Source: Actinomycetota bacterium (lineage in GTDB: Bacteria; Actinomycetota; Thermoleophilia; RBG-16-64-13). Taken from it: 64,000 nt of DNA. The translations under genes were made by a program, and so were the position numbers. Positions within the stretch are counted from its first letter, which is position 1. Each line of letters starts with the position of its first letter. The notes beneath the pieces are model-generated. The model saw only the letters and a list, made by a program, of their open reading frames with translations, did no database searches and was not told the origin of the DNA. Positions 46,748 to 55,396 of the stretch are shown piece after piece. Location: contig JADQBG010000001.1 of NCBI GenBank assembly GCA_016278725.1, positions 179,869 through 243,868 of the forward strand, written 5' to 3'.

Positions 46748-47698
46748 ATGCAATTCGCCAAGTGGCAGGGTTTGGGGAACGACTATCTCATCGTCGAAGC
46801 TGCGGCGCTTCCGCGGCCGCTTCGCCCGAGCGACGCCACCCTGCTCTGCGATCGCCACTACGGCGTGGGAGGCGACGGCATCCTCATCCACGAGGCTCCC
46901 GGCGCCGCCGCGGCCGCCACTGCGACGCGACCCGCCACGTCGCCGTCGACGTCCGCCACGCTTTCCGCCGACAACGCCGTCGCCCGCATGCGCATCCTCA
47001 ACCCCGACGGCAGCGAGCCCGAGATGTGCGGCAACGGCATCCGTATGTTCGCCCGCTATCTGGAGAAGCAGGGGGTGGTGGCCCCCGGCGACGAATTCGT
47101 GGTCGACACCCTGGCGGGGCCCATCCGCCCGCGTATTCTGCCCGATGGCCGGGTGCGCGTGGGCATGGGAGAAGCCCGCTTCATCAGCGACTCCATCGCC
47201 GCAGCGCCGGATACCACCGAAGTCGTCCGTCACGAACTGGAGGCCCTGGGGCTGAAGTTCAGCTTTACCTTCGTGGACGTAGGCAACCCCCACTGCGTGA
47301 TCGTGGCCGAAGATCTGGGCGACCTTCCCCTCGCTGAATTCGGCCCGGTGATCGAACGCCTGCCCCTCTTTCCCAACCGGGTGAACGTGGAATTCATTCG
47401 CTTGGAACCGAACGGTTCGGTCACCATGCGCGTGTGGGAACGCGGCGTGGGGGAGACCCAAGCTTGCGGAACCGGGGCCACCGCCGTGGGCGCCGCCGCC
47501 GTCCGGCTGGGGCTGACTCAGAGCCCGGTGGTGGTCCATCTGCTGGGTGGCGACCTGGAGATCGAAGCCGCCCCCGACTGGCAGATGGTGATGACCGGTC
47601 CGGCGGAGGAGGTTTTCGTGGGCGAACTCAGCCCCGAGCTATTGAAGAATCTGGGCTGGCCGGTGGCAACCGGACCGGCCGGACCGATGGGAGCCTGA
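46748..47698 (+). CDS. dapF: diaminopimelate epimerase
   Basis: Converts LL-DAP to meso-DAP for peptidoglycan and lysine. The two catalytic cysteines are present: Cys94 in [10 protein letters not shown] and Cys240 in QACGTGATA. The start [12 protein letters not shown] is also typical. An insert of about 30 residues, rich in Ala, Thr and Ser, lies at about 51-80 before [13 protein letters not shown]; it enlarges the protein to 316 residues and looks like a surface loop. ATG follows the miaA stop directly. Confidence 0.94.
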   Translation: MQFAKWQGLGNDYLIVEAAALPRPLRPSDATLLCDRHYGVGGDGILIHEAPGAAAAATATRPATSPSTSATLSADNAVARMRILNPDGSEPEMCGNGIRMFARYLEKQGVVAPGDEFVVDTLAGPIRPRILPDGRVRVGMGEARFISDSIAAAPDTTEVVRHELEALGLKFSFTFVDVGNPHCVIVAEDLGDLPLAEFGPVIERLPLFPNRVNVEFIRLEPNGSVTMRVWERGVGETQACGTGATAVGAAAVRLGLTQSPVVVHLLGGDLEIEAAPDWQMVMTGPAEEVFVGELSPELLKNLGWPVATGPAGPMGA

Positions 47699-47699
47699 A

Positions 47700-48863
47700 A
47701 TGGAATTCTCGCGCCGGATGGACCGACTGCCTCCCTACCTGTTCGCCGAGATCGAACGAAAAATCGCCGCCAAGCGCGACCAGGGCGTGGACGTGATCAG
47801 CCTGGGTATCGGAGATCCCGACCTGCCCACCCCCGATTACGTCATCGCCGAGATGAAGCGCCAACTGGATGATCCGCGTAACCACCGCTACCCCTCTAAC
47901 GCCGGCGTGGCCGAGTTCGGGCAGGCGGCGGCCCACTTCTACCGGGAGCGTTTTGGCGTGGAGATCGACCCGGGAAACGAGTTCTTCCCGCTGCTGGGCT
48001 CCAAAGAAGGCCTGGCCCACGTGTGTTGGGCGGTGCTCGATCCGGGTGATCTCGCGCTGGTGCCCGATCCGGGCTATCCGGTCTACGCGGGCTCTTCCAT
48101 CCTGGCGGGCGCCGACGTCCATCTGATGCCCCTGCTCCCCGAGAACGGCTTTCTCCCCGATCTGGACGCCATCCCCGAGGACGTCGCCCGTAAGGCCAAA
48201 CTGATGTTCATCAGCTATCCCAACAATCCCACGGCCGCGGTGGCCGACCTCGGCTTCTTCCGTTGGGTGGTCGACTTCGCCAAGACCTACGACATCGCCG
48301 TGGTCCACGACAACGCCTACTCGGAGCTCACCTTCGACGGCTACGTGGCCCCCAGCTTCCTCGAGGTCGAAGGAGCCAAGGAGGTCGGATTCGAGTTCTT
48401 CAGCCTCTCCAAGCCCTGGAACATGACCGGCTGGCGCATCGGCTTCGCCGTGGGCAATCCGCAGATCCTGGAAGCCCTCTGGCGGCTAAAGACCAATCTG
48501 GACTCCGGGATGTTCGAAGCCCTGCAGCGCACCGCCGCCACGGTGCTGAACGGCGACCTCAAGTTCGTGGACGCCATGCGCGCGGTCTACGAGCGCCGCC
48601 GCGACCAATTGGTCAAGGCCTTCCGGGACATCGGCATGGACGTGGAGCCGCCCAAGGGCACCATCTATCTGTGGATGCCGGTTCCCGACGGCTATACCTC
48701 CACCAGCTTCGCCGAGCACGTGCTGGATCAGGCCGGGGTCGTGGTCACGCCGGGCAACGGTTACGGCGAGGCGGGGGAGGGCTTCGTGCGGGTTTCCCTG
48801 ACCGTGCCCGACGACCGTATCCACGAGGCGGTCGAGCGCATCGAGCGCTCGCTCAAGCTGTAG
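47700..48863 (+). CDS. dapL: LL-diaminopimelate aminotransferase
   Basis: A PLP aminotransferase (class I/II) that makes LL-DAP from tetrahydrodipicolinate in one step, bypassing the succinyl or acetyl branches. The PLP-binding Lys238 lies in [28 protein letters not shown] and [14 protein letters not shown] are also typical of DapL. The start [13 protein letters not shown] pattern supports this subfamily over aspartate aminotransferase. Its place directly after dapF strengthens the assignment. ATG begins 1 base after the dapF stop. Confidence 0.88.
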   Translation: MEFSRRMDRLPPYLFAEIERKIAAKRDQGVDVISLGIGDPDLPTPDYVIAEMKRQLDDPRNHRYPSNAGVAEFGQAAAHFYRERFGVEIDPGNEFFPLLGSKEGLAHVCWAVLDPGDLALVPDPGYPVYAGSSILAGADVHLMPLLPENGFLPDLDAIPEDVARKAKLMFISYPNNPTAAVADLGFFRWVVDFAKTYDIAVVHDNAYSELTFDGYVAPSFLEVEGAKEVGFEFFSLSKPWNMTGWRIGFAVGNPQILEALWRLKTNLDSGMFEALQRTAATVLNGDLKFVDAMRAVYERRRDQLVKAFRDIGMDVEPPKGTIYLWMPVPDGYTSTSFAEHVLDQAGVVVTPGNGYGEAGEGFVRVSLTVPDDRIHEAVERIERSLKL

Positions 48864-48980
48864 AGCCGCGAAGAGCGGCGCTTAGGTCTGGGAGCATCGC
48901 GGTGGACTCGCGGCACCGGCATAGGACTGAAGTCCGGCGGAGCACGACGGCAGAAAGCACGGCCGCAAGGGGATAGACGG

Positions 48981-49406
48981 ATGGAGATCCAGGTACGAAA
49001 ACTGCACCCCGAGGCGCGCCTGCCGCACCGAGCGCACGAGGGCGACGGCGGGGCTGATCTTCATTCGGTGGAAGAGCTCACCATCCCCCCGGGCGAGCGC
49101 CGCGAGGTTGGCACGGGGATCGCCCTGGCCATCCCCGAGGGCTACGCCGGTTTTGTCCAACCGCGTTCCGGCCTCGCCTTCCGGCACGGGATTATGGTGG
49201 TGAATTCGCCCGGACTGATCGACGCGGGCTACCGGGGGGAGGTGCGGGTCAGCCTCTACAACTCGGGCACTGAGGACTTAGCCGTGGCACCCGGAGACCG
49301 CATCGCCCAACTGGTGATTCAGCGCGTGGAGACCCCGGGCTTCCACCTGGTGGAGGAACTGGACGAGACCGGGCGGGGCAGTGGGGGCTTCGGCAGCACG
49401 GGTTAG
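48981..49406 (+). CDS. dut: dUTP diphosphatase
   Basis: Hydrolyses dUTP to dUMP and keeps uracil out of DNA. The trimeric dUTPase motifs are present in order: EGDGGADLHS, QPRSGLAFRHG, NSPGLIDAGYRGE, GDRIAQLVI and the Gly-rich tail RGSGGFGSTG. 141 residues, normal. Preceded by a 117-base gap with AGGGGAT before the ATG; the gap shows no other feature. It is the last gene of the co-oriented block, convergent with the pilus genes that follow. Confidence 0.95.
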   Translation: MEIQVRKLHPEARLPHRAHEGDGGADLHSVEELTIPPGERREVGTGIALAIPEGYAGFVQPRSGLAFRHGIMVVNSPGLIDAGYRGEVRVSLYNSGTEDLAVAPGDRIAQLVIQRVETPGFHLVEELDETGRGSGGFGSTG

Positions 49407-49445
49407 GGCGGTATGGAGCTCGCCGCAACCCCCCAAAATCGCAAG

Positions 49446-50684
49446 TTAAGGCACCGTCGTAGTCGATCCCTTGGGCAGCGTGTACTCTTCCCAGGTGTTC
49501 GGAACTATGTTCACGCTGATGGTGTGCAGCCCGTTGATTGAGTTGATGATCGCACCGTTGTAGTTGATTTCCGGCGAGGAACCAACTCCGTTGCTGTCGA
49601 GGTCGTTCTTGGCAATGAATGACCCCCAGAAACTCTGGGTGCCGCGAACGATGGGATTTCCCGTGGTAACCACGATCCCGTAAAAGTCAGCCGTACCCCT
49701 GAAGTCCATGCCCACATCTGTCCCGTCCGGCACATCCACCACCAAGACCACCGGCTTCTCGCGGGTGCCCATTTGGGTGTTAGCGGCGATCTCCACGGTG
49801 GTCGAAGACTTGATAAAGACGATCTCACCGGCAGCGTCCCCGCCTTCGGCCGAGGATCGCACGCTTGTTCCGGTGAGCAGAGCTTCCGCCTGGGCGGCAC
49901 TCGTGAAGTAGGTGCCTTTTGCATCGGCGATTCCGGCCAGTGCCGAGATCAGTGACGACGCAATCAGTTTATTGAATGTTGTAGATCCCTCTGGATTAGA
50001 GGAAACCGTACCATCCGCGGGGAGGTTGACGCCTTTGCCAAGAGTGTCGTTATAGAAAGCACCGACGGTCGGCCCCAGTGGGCCCATCAAGGGGAGTGCC
50101 TCCGTGTCCGCGGGGTCCCACCGCACGCGCAGACCCTGTCCGTTGGCACTGGCCACATCGGCATACATGGCGATGAAGGGGAAGTTCAGTTCCCACGTCT
50201 GCTGTTCGCACTGAACCATGATCCGGTGGCGGGCGTCCGCGACGTTTGCCTCGCTGTCCACGATGAGACGCCGGTTTTGGTTCGAATCCCAGGTGACGTT
50301 GGGATCTATAGGATCCAGGTCATCGTATATTCGGACGTTGACAAAGTCAGAGGCGGGGGAACGCGATGGGTCGGGGTATTCCGTAGCGTCGAAGTTGGGC
50401 CGAAGCTGGGAGTAGTCGATTGCCGGATTATCGGTGGCTTCGTCCGGCCAGTCCTTCATAACCGTGAGCATGCCGGCGTCGACCCCGGCCTCTGCCACGT
50501 TGAAGGACTTGGCTTCCCGTCTTTCCAAATCCACGCTGGTGGTGTTCATCTTCACCAGGTAAAAGAGGGCGATTCCCATAGCGATGAAGATGAGCGTAAA
50601 CATCATCACTATGATCACCAAGGCGCCGCTCTCTTCTTCGAACAACCTCTTCGCCCGCTCACCGCTCCGCCTAATAGCGATCAT
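49446..50684 (-). CDS. PilX-like type IV pilus assembly protein (set 1)
   Basis: The N-terminus EEESGALVIIVMMFTLIFIAM is a PilX-type hydrophobic start without a standard FTLIE box. It is followed by an amphipathic helix with ERREAKSFNVAEAGVDAG, as in PilX and related minor pilus proteins. The remaining 330 residues are polar and beta-rich. The last third (from TVEIAANTQMG to INSINGLH) has short repeated strands like a beta-solenoid. It is the last gene of the V-W-X set on this strand; AAGGAA precedes the ATG. Role inferred: minor pilus component at the fibre tip. Confidence 0.7.
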   Translation of the reverse strand: MIAIRRSGERAKRLFEEESGALVIIVMMFTLIFIAMGIALFYLVKMNTTSVDLERREAKSFNVAEAGVDAGMLTVMKDWPDEATDNPAIDYSQLRPNFDATEYPDPSRSPASDFVNVRIYDDLDPIDPNVTWDSNQNRRLIVDSEANVADARHRIMVQCEQQTWELNFPFIAMYADVASANGQGLRVRWDPADTEALPLMGPLGPTVGAFYNDTLGKGVNLPADGTVSSNPEGSTTFNKLIASSLISALAGIADAKGTYFTSAAQAEALLTGTSVRSSAEGGDAAGEIVFIKSSTTVEIAANTQMGTREKPVVLVVDVPDGTDVGMDFRGTADFYGIVVTTGNPIVRGTQSFWGSFIAKNDLDSNGVGSSPEINYNGAIINSINGLHTISVNIVPNTWEEYTLPKGSTTTVP

Positions 50685-50699
50685 AGTATTCCTTCTTGC

Positions 50700-51407
50700 C
50701 TAGTACTTGCGCAGATTTCTCGGCTGGACTACCGAGCTGATTTCGTGGGCGATGGGCGAACGGCTGGGATCGATATCGACATGAAGGTCGATCTCGACCT
50801 CCTGCACCTCGTTCGGTTGAGCGATGAACTCGCCCACGTCATCCGCGTCCGGCGCCAACTCGAGTCCATTGCCGTCGAAATATTCGAACACCGGCAGCGA
50901 GTTATCCTTGTTGCGTATATTTTGGTTGATGATCCGTACTCCGGTGCCCGGGAAGTTGCCATTGCCGGCGGGCGAGGTTTCCCTCGTCAGGAAATACAGT
51001 CCGGTAGAAGCGTCTTCCTCGAGCGCAAATTTCACCAACTCGAGGTCGTGGCTCGGGTCCCGATCGAGGTCGGTCCACACCCAGATTTCGTACGGTCCCG
51101 CCTTGGGCATTAGCGCCTCGAGGTACTCCGAACCGGGAGGGATGAGACTCGCGTCGGGCTCCCGGGCCGTTCTTACATACTCGATTACCTCGTTGAGGGC
51201 CATCCGTGCCTCGTCCTGGGCCCGGATATCGTCTTCGGCGAAGGTGTAGGAGCGGGCGAGTCCGGCCCAGATCCCGTAGATCGCCCCCATCACCACCATC
51301 ATCAGCATCATCACGACCAGCAGTTCGACCAGGGTCAGGCCCGCCTCGTCAGAGGCGGTTTTTCGACAACGCCAGGACGGTCCGTTTCGTACGCGGTCGG
51401 TGAACAT
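50700..51407 (-). CDS. PilW-like prepilin (set 1)
   Basis: A class III signal is clear: a 23-residue basic leader ending in Gly23, then LTLVELLVVMMLMMVVMGAI with Glu at +5. Prepilin peptidase would cut after Gly23. The C-terminal domain of about 190 residues is acidic and unlike known families by eye. Position second in a V-W-X set identifies it as the PilW/PulJ-like minor pilin. It begins 4 bases after the upstream gene's stop. AGAGGA sits just before the ATG. Confidence 0.75.
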   Translation of the reverse strand: MFTDRVRNGPSWRCRKTASDEAGLTLVELLVVMMLMMVVMGAIYGIWAGLARSYTFAEDDIRAQDEARMALNEVIEYVRTAREPDASLIPPGSEYLEALMPKAGPYEIWVWTDLDRDPSHDLELVKFALEEDASTGLYFLTRETSPAGNGNFPGTGVRIINQNIRNKDNSLPVFEYFDGNGLELAPDADDVGEFIAQPNEVQEVEIDLHVDIDPSRSPIAHEISSVVQPRNLRKY

Positions 51408-51411
51408 TCCT

Positions 51412-53037
51412 CTACTCCAGGATCGTTAGGACGATTGAGTTGCTCGCCGTGGGCAGGTTGAAAGAAGCGGCGCGGTGAATCGGGGTGTCTGTGTCCTTTT
51501 TCAGGATCCTGTCGGCGGTGATCGTGTAGGAGCCGCTCGGGAGATCGCCGGCGGTGGCGCTCTTGTTCTTGTTCACGGTCTGCGACCAGATGACGTCGCC
51601 TGCCGTGTCCTTTATCTCCACGTCGTAATTGAAGTTCATGTCCTGGTTCTCGACGATCACCGAGTAGGTGGTCGAGGGCGGGGGAGTGGTGACCGAAGTT
51701 GTGGTGGTGGAGACCGTGCTCGCGGTGGTATCGGTTGAGCCCGTGACCGTGGTCGTCGTGGTCGGGGGCAGCTGTTCCGAGGCGGTCACCGGGGTGCCGT
51801 GGTTGTCGTCGAGGTCCACGGGGTGCAGGCGGTAGCGGTAGTAGTGGGTCAACGGGAACGTCGAGTCGCCAAAAGGATGAGTCGATGTGGCTTTGTGACC
51901 GGCGTCGGTGTACCGGGACTGGGTACCGACCAGCGTGGTCAGCGTCGTCCAAGTGGTGGCGGCCGTCCACTCGGCTTCGCTCCAGGTGGAGTCGTTGGTC
52001 CAGGCACGCTCGAGGATCCAGGATTTATGGTCCCGGTCGGCGCCAGGGATCCACTCGAGGTCTATCGTCTGGTCATCCTTGCCTATGGCGGTGAAGCTTA
52101 TTGGGGGTTCCGGGTCGTTGTCCTCCACCCGGACTCGATAGCGCCAGATGTTTCCCGGCTGGTCGAATTCGTTGTAGGCGACCGCCTGGAGTTCCCAGTA
52201 GCCATCCGGAATCTCATTGATATCGAAGGGGTACTCGAAGTAGACATCGGTCAATGTCCCAGTGCTTTCATCCCAGAGAAGATGACTGCTGTCGATACGG
52301 TAGTTGTCGGCGGCAGGGCCGACATAGACGGCCGACCCGGCATCGTCGACGAATCGCAGCAGCATGTAGACGTTTCGTGGGGTGATCGATCCCGGGGTTA
52401 TGTTGGAGAGCGCGAGTCCCCAGTCGGCCTCGGCAATGTGATAGCGAACCGCTACCGTGTCCGGGTCCGAGGTGCCGGTGGGGTCGCCGAAAAGGGGAAA
52501 GGGTGTCCCGTCGGGATCGGGCGTCACCTTGAAGTCGGTCGGGGGGAAAGTGGTGGAGCCGATTTGGAGCCAGGAGCCACGCGGGCCCATGAACTGCTGG
52601 TGGATCAAACTGGTGATTACCGCGGGAGAGACCGCGGGAGGCGCGGTCCAGCTAACGGTGACCGAAACCTCCTTGAGTTCGCCGGCGCCGTAAGCGGAAG
52701 GATTAACCGCATAGACCACGTTGAAAGGGGTCCCTCGCTCGCTCTCGGCCGCATCGATAGCGGCGAAACGCATACTCAGGTTGTTCGGATCGCTGGGATT
52801 GGCCGTGTCTTGTTGAATTTCGCGATAGTCCAATCGGCGAATCTGCTCCATGCGTTCGCGGGCGACGTTGGTGGCTGTGCTTTTGTAGCGGCCCTGGGAG
52901 CTGCGCTCCAGCCCGCTCAGGAAGAAGGGCACGAAACCGGCCATCACGATTAGCAGCAACAAAGAGGCCACCATGATCTCGATCAAGGTGAAACCGGCAC
53001 CGCCCCTGCATCGAATGGTCCGAGAAATCCTCGTCAT
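51412..53037 (-). CDS. large PilV-like prepilin with fibronectin-like and Thr-rich regions (set 1)
   Basis: The N-terminus is a prepilin signal: 15-residue leader ending in Gly, then FTLIEIMVASLLLLIVMAGF. The start at 53037 gives this standard leader; the frame is open to 53184 with ATGs at 53085 and others. The mature protein is unusually large (about 525 residues). It includes a beta-rich middle, a fibronectin type III-like module (SFTAIGKDDQTIDLEWIPGA), a mucin-like Thr/Ser/Pro stalk (about residues 415-450) and a last beta domain. It could be a tip adhesin. The stalk is a candidate for O-glycosylation. Confidence 0.72.
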   Translation of the reverse strand: MTRISRTIRCRGGAGFTLIEIMVASLLLLIVMAGFVPFFLSGLERSSQGRYKSTATNVARERMEQIRRLDYREIQQDTANPSDPNNLSMRFAAIDAAESERGTPFNVVYAVNPSAYGAGELKEVSVTVSWTAPPAVSPAVITSLIHQQFMGPRGSWLQIGSTTFPPTDFKVTPDPDGTPFPLFGDPTGTSDPDTVAVRYHIAEADWGLALSNITPGSITPRNVYMLLRFVDDAGSAVYVGPAADNYRIDSSHLLWDESTGTLTDVYFEYPFDINEIPDGYWELQAVAYNEFDQPGNIWRYRVRVEDNDPEPPISFTAIGKDDQTIDLEWIPGADRDHKSWILERAWTNDSTWSEAEWTAATTWTTLTTLVGTQSRYTDAGHKATSTHPFGDSTFPLTHYYRYRLHPVDLDDNHGTPVTASEQLPPTTTTTVTGSTDTTASTVSTTTTSVTTPPPSTTYSVIVENQDMNFNYDVEIKDTAGDVIWSQTVNKNKSATAGDLPSGSYTITADRILKKDTDTPIHRAASFNLPTASNSIVLTILE

Positions 53038-53259
53038 CACCGACCGCCTTAGCCTGTCGCGTATCCGCAATTCTGCAGAGTTCATCGGACCACGAAGGTG
53101 CATACTTGAGCGGTCCCAGGATCTCTTGCGTGGAATAAACGCTAGGTGGTGCGGAAAGCTACGGCGGATCGGGCGGTGGGGCATAATCGCGCTGGCCCAT
53201 TCGGCATAAGGAAAGCGGCTGAGGGGGTGACGGCTTTAGGCGGCCGAGTGCGGCTGCGG

Positions 53260-53799
53260 CTAGACCCAGCGTGGACCGGTGCTGACTAAGGGGGGCAAGT
53301 TCTGCGGCAGCACCTCTTCACCCTGGGATTCGAGCACGGAGAGATACTCGAGCCACTCATTCAGGAGGTCGTGGATGGGGGGGTGGATGACCAGTTCCGG
53401 CAATCGGGCGCGGCTCCACCACTTGGATTCGAGAATGGTGGGGTCGACGTGCGCTGTCCCTGTTGCTGGCTCTGTCGACGGCGCGGCTTCGAGGCGGCAA
53501 TAATAGACGAGGTGCACTAGGTGCCTTGAGCGGCCCTGGTCTGGAGAGATCGACTCGATGAGTCCGATCGGCGGCTCGAGGACTCTGACCTTGTAGCCGG
53601 TTTCCTCTCCGACCTCTCGTCGGACCGCTTCGGTGATCGCCTCTCCACGCTCTACGGCTCCCCCTGGAAGGAGCCAGTATTCGACGCCGTCCTTGGACTG
53701 CTTGACGAGCAGCACCTCATCCCCGCGCACGATCAGCGCAGACGCTCTCAACAAGGGACGTCTCTTTAAAGACAGAACACCCGCATCGTCGGACATCAT
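53260..53799 (-). CDS. Nudix hydrolase
   Basis: A 179-residue Nudix-family pyrophosphatase. The box GX5EX7REVXEEXGY is complete, starting at GGAVERGEAI. An ADP-ribose, nucleotide-sugar or damaged-nucleotide substrate is possible; sequence alone does not decide. ATG at 53799 is chosen because AAAGGA lies 7 bases upstream; the open frame extends to 53922 with no ribosome site. The gap of 222 bases to the pilV-like gene downstream is likely to hold the promoter of the V-W-X set. None was recognised with confidence. Confidence 0.85.
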   Translation of the reverse strand: MMSDDAGVLSLKRRPLLRASALIVRGDEVLLVKQSKDGVEYWLLPGGAVERGEAITEAVRREVGEETGYKVRVLEPPIGLIESISPDQGRSRHLVHLVYYCRLEAAPSTEPATGTAHVDPTILESKWWSRARLPELVIHPPIHDLLNEWLEYLSVLESQGEEVLPQNLPPLVSTGPRWV

Positions 53800-54104
53800 C
53801 GCACTATCCTTTGTTGGGGCCTCGGTAGGTTCAAAGGATCCTACTAGAAGCCCGGCCCGCCGATGATTGCGTGCGAAGCACCTCCAGGCTTTGGTCGTTG
53901 GAATCCGGCTGGACGGACGCAACAGGAGTGGCCCTTCTCCTCCCTATGGCTGATTTCTGACCAGTCCCAATCTCTGTAGCGTCTTGCTGGGTGGACAACG
54001 AACTCGTAGCCCGCCCCGCGAAGCCTAAAGCCATCCGGGACCTGTCGATTTGCTCAATTAGAAAAAGATTTGAAATTTCTGGCTAAGGATTTTCGCGGGG
54101 GGCA

Positions 54105-54195
54105 TACTAGGGGCGTAAGTGCAAAGGGCAAACCGCTCGCAAGAGTGGGACGCAAAGTCACAGGGCCCCCGAGGCCGGCTGGACTGCCACTTTAC
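54105..54195 (+). ncRNA. cyclic di-GMP-I (GEMM) riboswitch
   Basis: The conserved GEMM-I core is visible: GGGCAAACC (54126-54134), stem with a GCAA tetraloop (54139-54142), then GGGACGCAAAG (54147-54157), a second helix enclosed by GTC and GAC, and a GC-rich receptor arm containing GGCCCCCGAGGCCGG. These are the invariant landmarks of the class. It lies 80 bases upstream of the major pilin ATG and is directly followed by a terminator. CATACT at 54103-54108 is a fair -10 for this transcript. Whether ligand turns transcription on or off cannot be told from sequence. Confidence 0.92.
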
Positions 54196-54202
54196 CTGAA
54201 AG

Positions 54203-54237
54203 GGTTCGTGGTTTGCCTGGTGCCCACGAACCTTTTT
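54203..54237 (+). terminator. riboswitch-linked terminator upstream of the pilin
   Basis: GGTTCGTGG (54203-54211) pairs with CCACGAACC (54224-54232), followed by TTTTT. It lies between the c-di-GMP aptamer and the pilin start, 38 bases before the ATG, and is the obvious expression platform. Confidence 0.88.
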
Positions 54238-54275
54238 CGTTGGGCGCCGGAATCTCTAAACAAGGAGGACAAGGA

Positions 54276-54731
54276 ATGCTCAGCGCAATTAGCAAACGGA
54301 TGAAGGGTGAAGGCGGCTTCACGCTCATCGAACTCCTCGTGGTGATCATCATCATCGCGATCCTGGCGGCCATCGCCATCCCGACGTTCCTGGGACAACG
54401 GGAGAAGGCGCAAGACACCGCCGCTCGTTCTCTGATTCGGAACGCGATGACTGCCGTGGAGTCAGCCTACGTCGACACTCGCGCCTTCGATCAAGTGACT
54501 GTCACGGCGCTGAAGGCCATCGAACCCTCGATAAACTGGGTTGATTCTACGGCTACGGGGTCTAAAACTGGTACTTTCCCGTATGCCCCCGACGACGAGG
54601 TTGAGTTCACTGGGACCGCCACCGACGTGTACTCACTGGAGACCGTGTCGCAGACGACCGAGGTTTTTGGTGTGGACGTCGACAAGAGTTCCAGTGGGAC
54701 CGGCGCTGACTTCAACGGTCCCGGCTGGTAA
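54276..54731 (+). CDS. type IV major pilin
   Basis: A 151-residue type IVa pilin. The leader has 14 residues ending in Gly, and mature Phe begins FTLIELLVVIIIIAILAAIA with Glu at +5. The globular part is short and ends in GW. AAGGAGG lies 7 bases before the ATG at 54276. The compact size, the best ribosome site of the region and its own riboswitch and terminator support a major subunit. Related to the second pilin (55396) mainly in the N-terminal helix and in the NEVEF-like strand. Cellular c-di-GMP likely sets its level. Confidence 0.92.
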   Translation: MLSAISKRMKGEGGFTLIELLVVIIIIAILAAIAIPTFLGQREKAQDTAARSLIRNAMTAVESAYVDTRAFDQVTVTALKAIEPSINWVDSTATGSKTGTFPYAPDDEVEFTGTATDVYSLETVSQTTEVFGVDVDKSSSGTGADFNGPGW

Positions 54732-54756
54732 AGGACAATTGTGTCTCCTAGGACTC

Positions 54757-54790
54757 ATCGGTCCGGGCTTGTGCCCGGACCGATTTGTTT
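54757..54790 (+). terminator. intrinsic terminator after the major pilin
   Basis: ATCGGTCCGGGC (54757-54768) pairs perfectly with GCCCGGACCGAT (54773-54784) around TTGT, followed by TTGTTT. The 12-bp stem would end most pilin transcripts and so keep the downstream TPR and second pilin genes at lower level. Confidence 0.9.
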
Positions 54791-54817
54791 GGGGGGCATC
54801 CACACCGTGTCGCGACA

Positions 54818-55396
54818 ATGACATCCAGGAGAGGCACGCCATTGGTACCCGCTCTCCTCATCCTCTTTGGAGTTGCTCTCGTCTCCGGCTTTCACCAGGG
54901 CTTCAAGAAATCCGAGGGTGCTGTGATTGAGCAGTCGCGAGCCTTCTTTGAGGAAGGGCAATTGGAGGAGGCGATCAAGCTTCTGGAGCGGAGACTGGCC
55001 GAGAAGCCTGAAGATGTGGGTGCGGCGCGTGAGTTTGGCGTTAACCTAATGCTGCTGCACCGTTACCAGCAAGCGGTCGAGTATCAGGAATTCGTGGTGC
55101 GCTTAGACCCATATGATGCACAAACCAGAGTCGACCTCGGGCTCAACTACTCGCGGCATCAGGGAAGGGTCCAGGAGGCTGTGGAAGCTCTGAGTGAGGC
55201 CGTGGCGATCAGTCCGTCTCCCCGCAACCGTGTATTGCTCGCGCAGTGCCTTGCGCTAAGCGGACGGCTCCAGGAAGCCGAAGATCTTGCACGCTCCGTC
55301 GCACAAGAGTCCCCAGACTATCCGTTTGCGCAGAAGTTTCTGAGAGAACTCGCGTCGGAGCGCGGACTGGGCTGGTCCTCCCAAGGAGGTGCGTGA
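54818..55396 (+). CDS. TPR protein with N-terminal membrane anchor
   Basis: A 192-residue protein. Residues about 7-24 are hydrophobic (TPLVPALLILFGVALVSGF) and act as a signal or anchor. The rest is a run of tetratricopeptide-like helices (FFEEGQLEEAIKLLERRL, then HRYQQAVEYQEFVVRLDP and GRLQEAEDLARSVA). It lies between two pilin genes and its stop overlaps the second pilin's start. It may act in pilus assembly, as PilF-type TPR proteins do; this is inference from context. ATG at 54818 has no good ribosome site; the frame is open upstream to 54785. Confidence 0.72.
   Translation: MTSRRGTPLVPALLILFGVALVSGFHQGFKKSEGAVIEQSRAFFEEGQLEEAIKLLERRLAEKPEDVGAAREFGVNLMLLHRYQQAVEYQEFVVRLDPYDAQTRVDLGLNYSRHQGRVQEAVEALSEAVAISPSPRNRVLLAQCLALSGRLQEAEDLARSVAQESPDYPFAQKFLRELASERGLGWSSQGGA

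Noticed and set aside
50226..52953. Plus-strand open frames (295 and 384 codons) in the first pilus set
   Set aside because: They lie antisense to three prepilin-type genes with clear N-terminal signals and short spacings; their own products show no domain.
53100..53200. A second c-di-GMP riboswitch upstream of the PilV-like gene (ACGCAAGAG on the minus strand)
   Set aside because: The other GEMM landmarks (GGGCAAACC and the tetraloop stem) are absent.
54060..54110. A sigma-54 type promoter before the riboswitch (TGGC followed by GC)
   Set aside because: The distance between the GG and GC elements is 12 rather than 10 bases.
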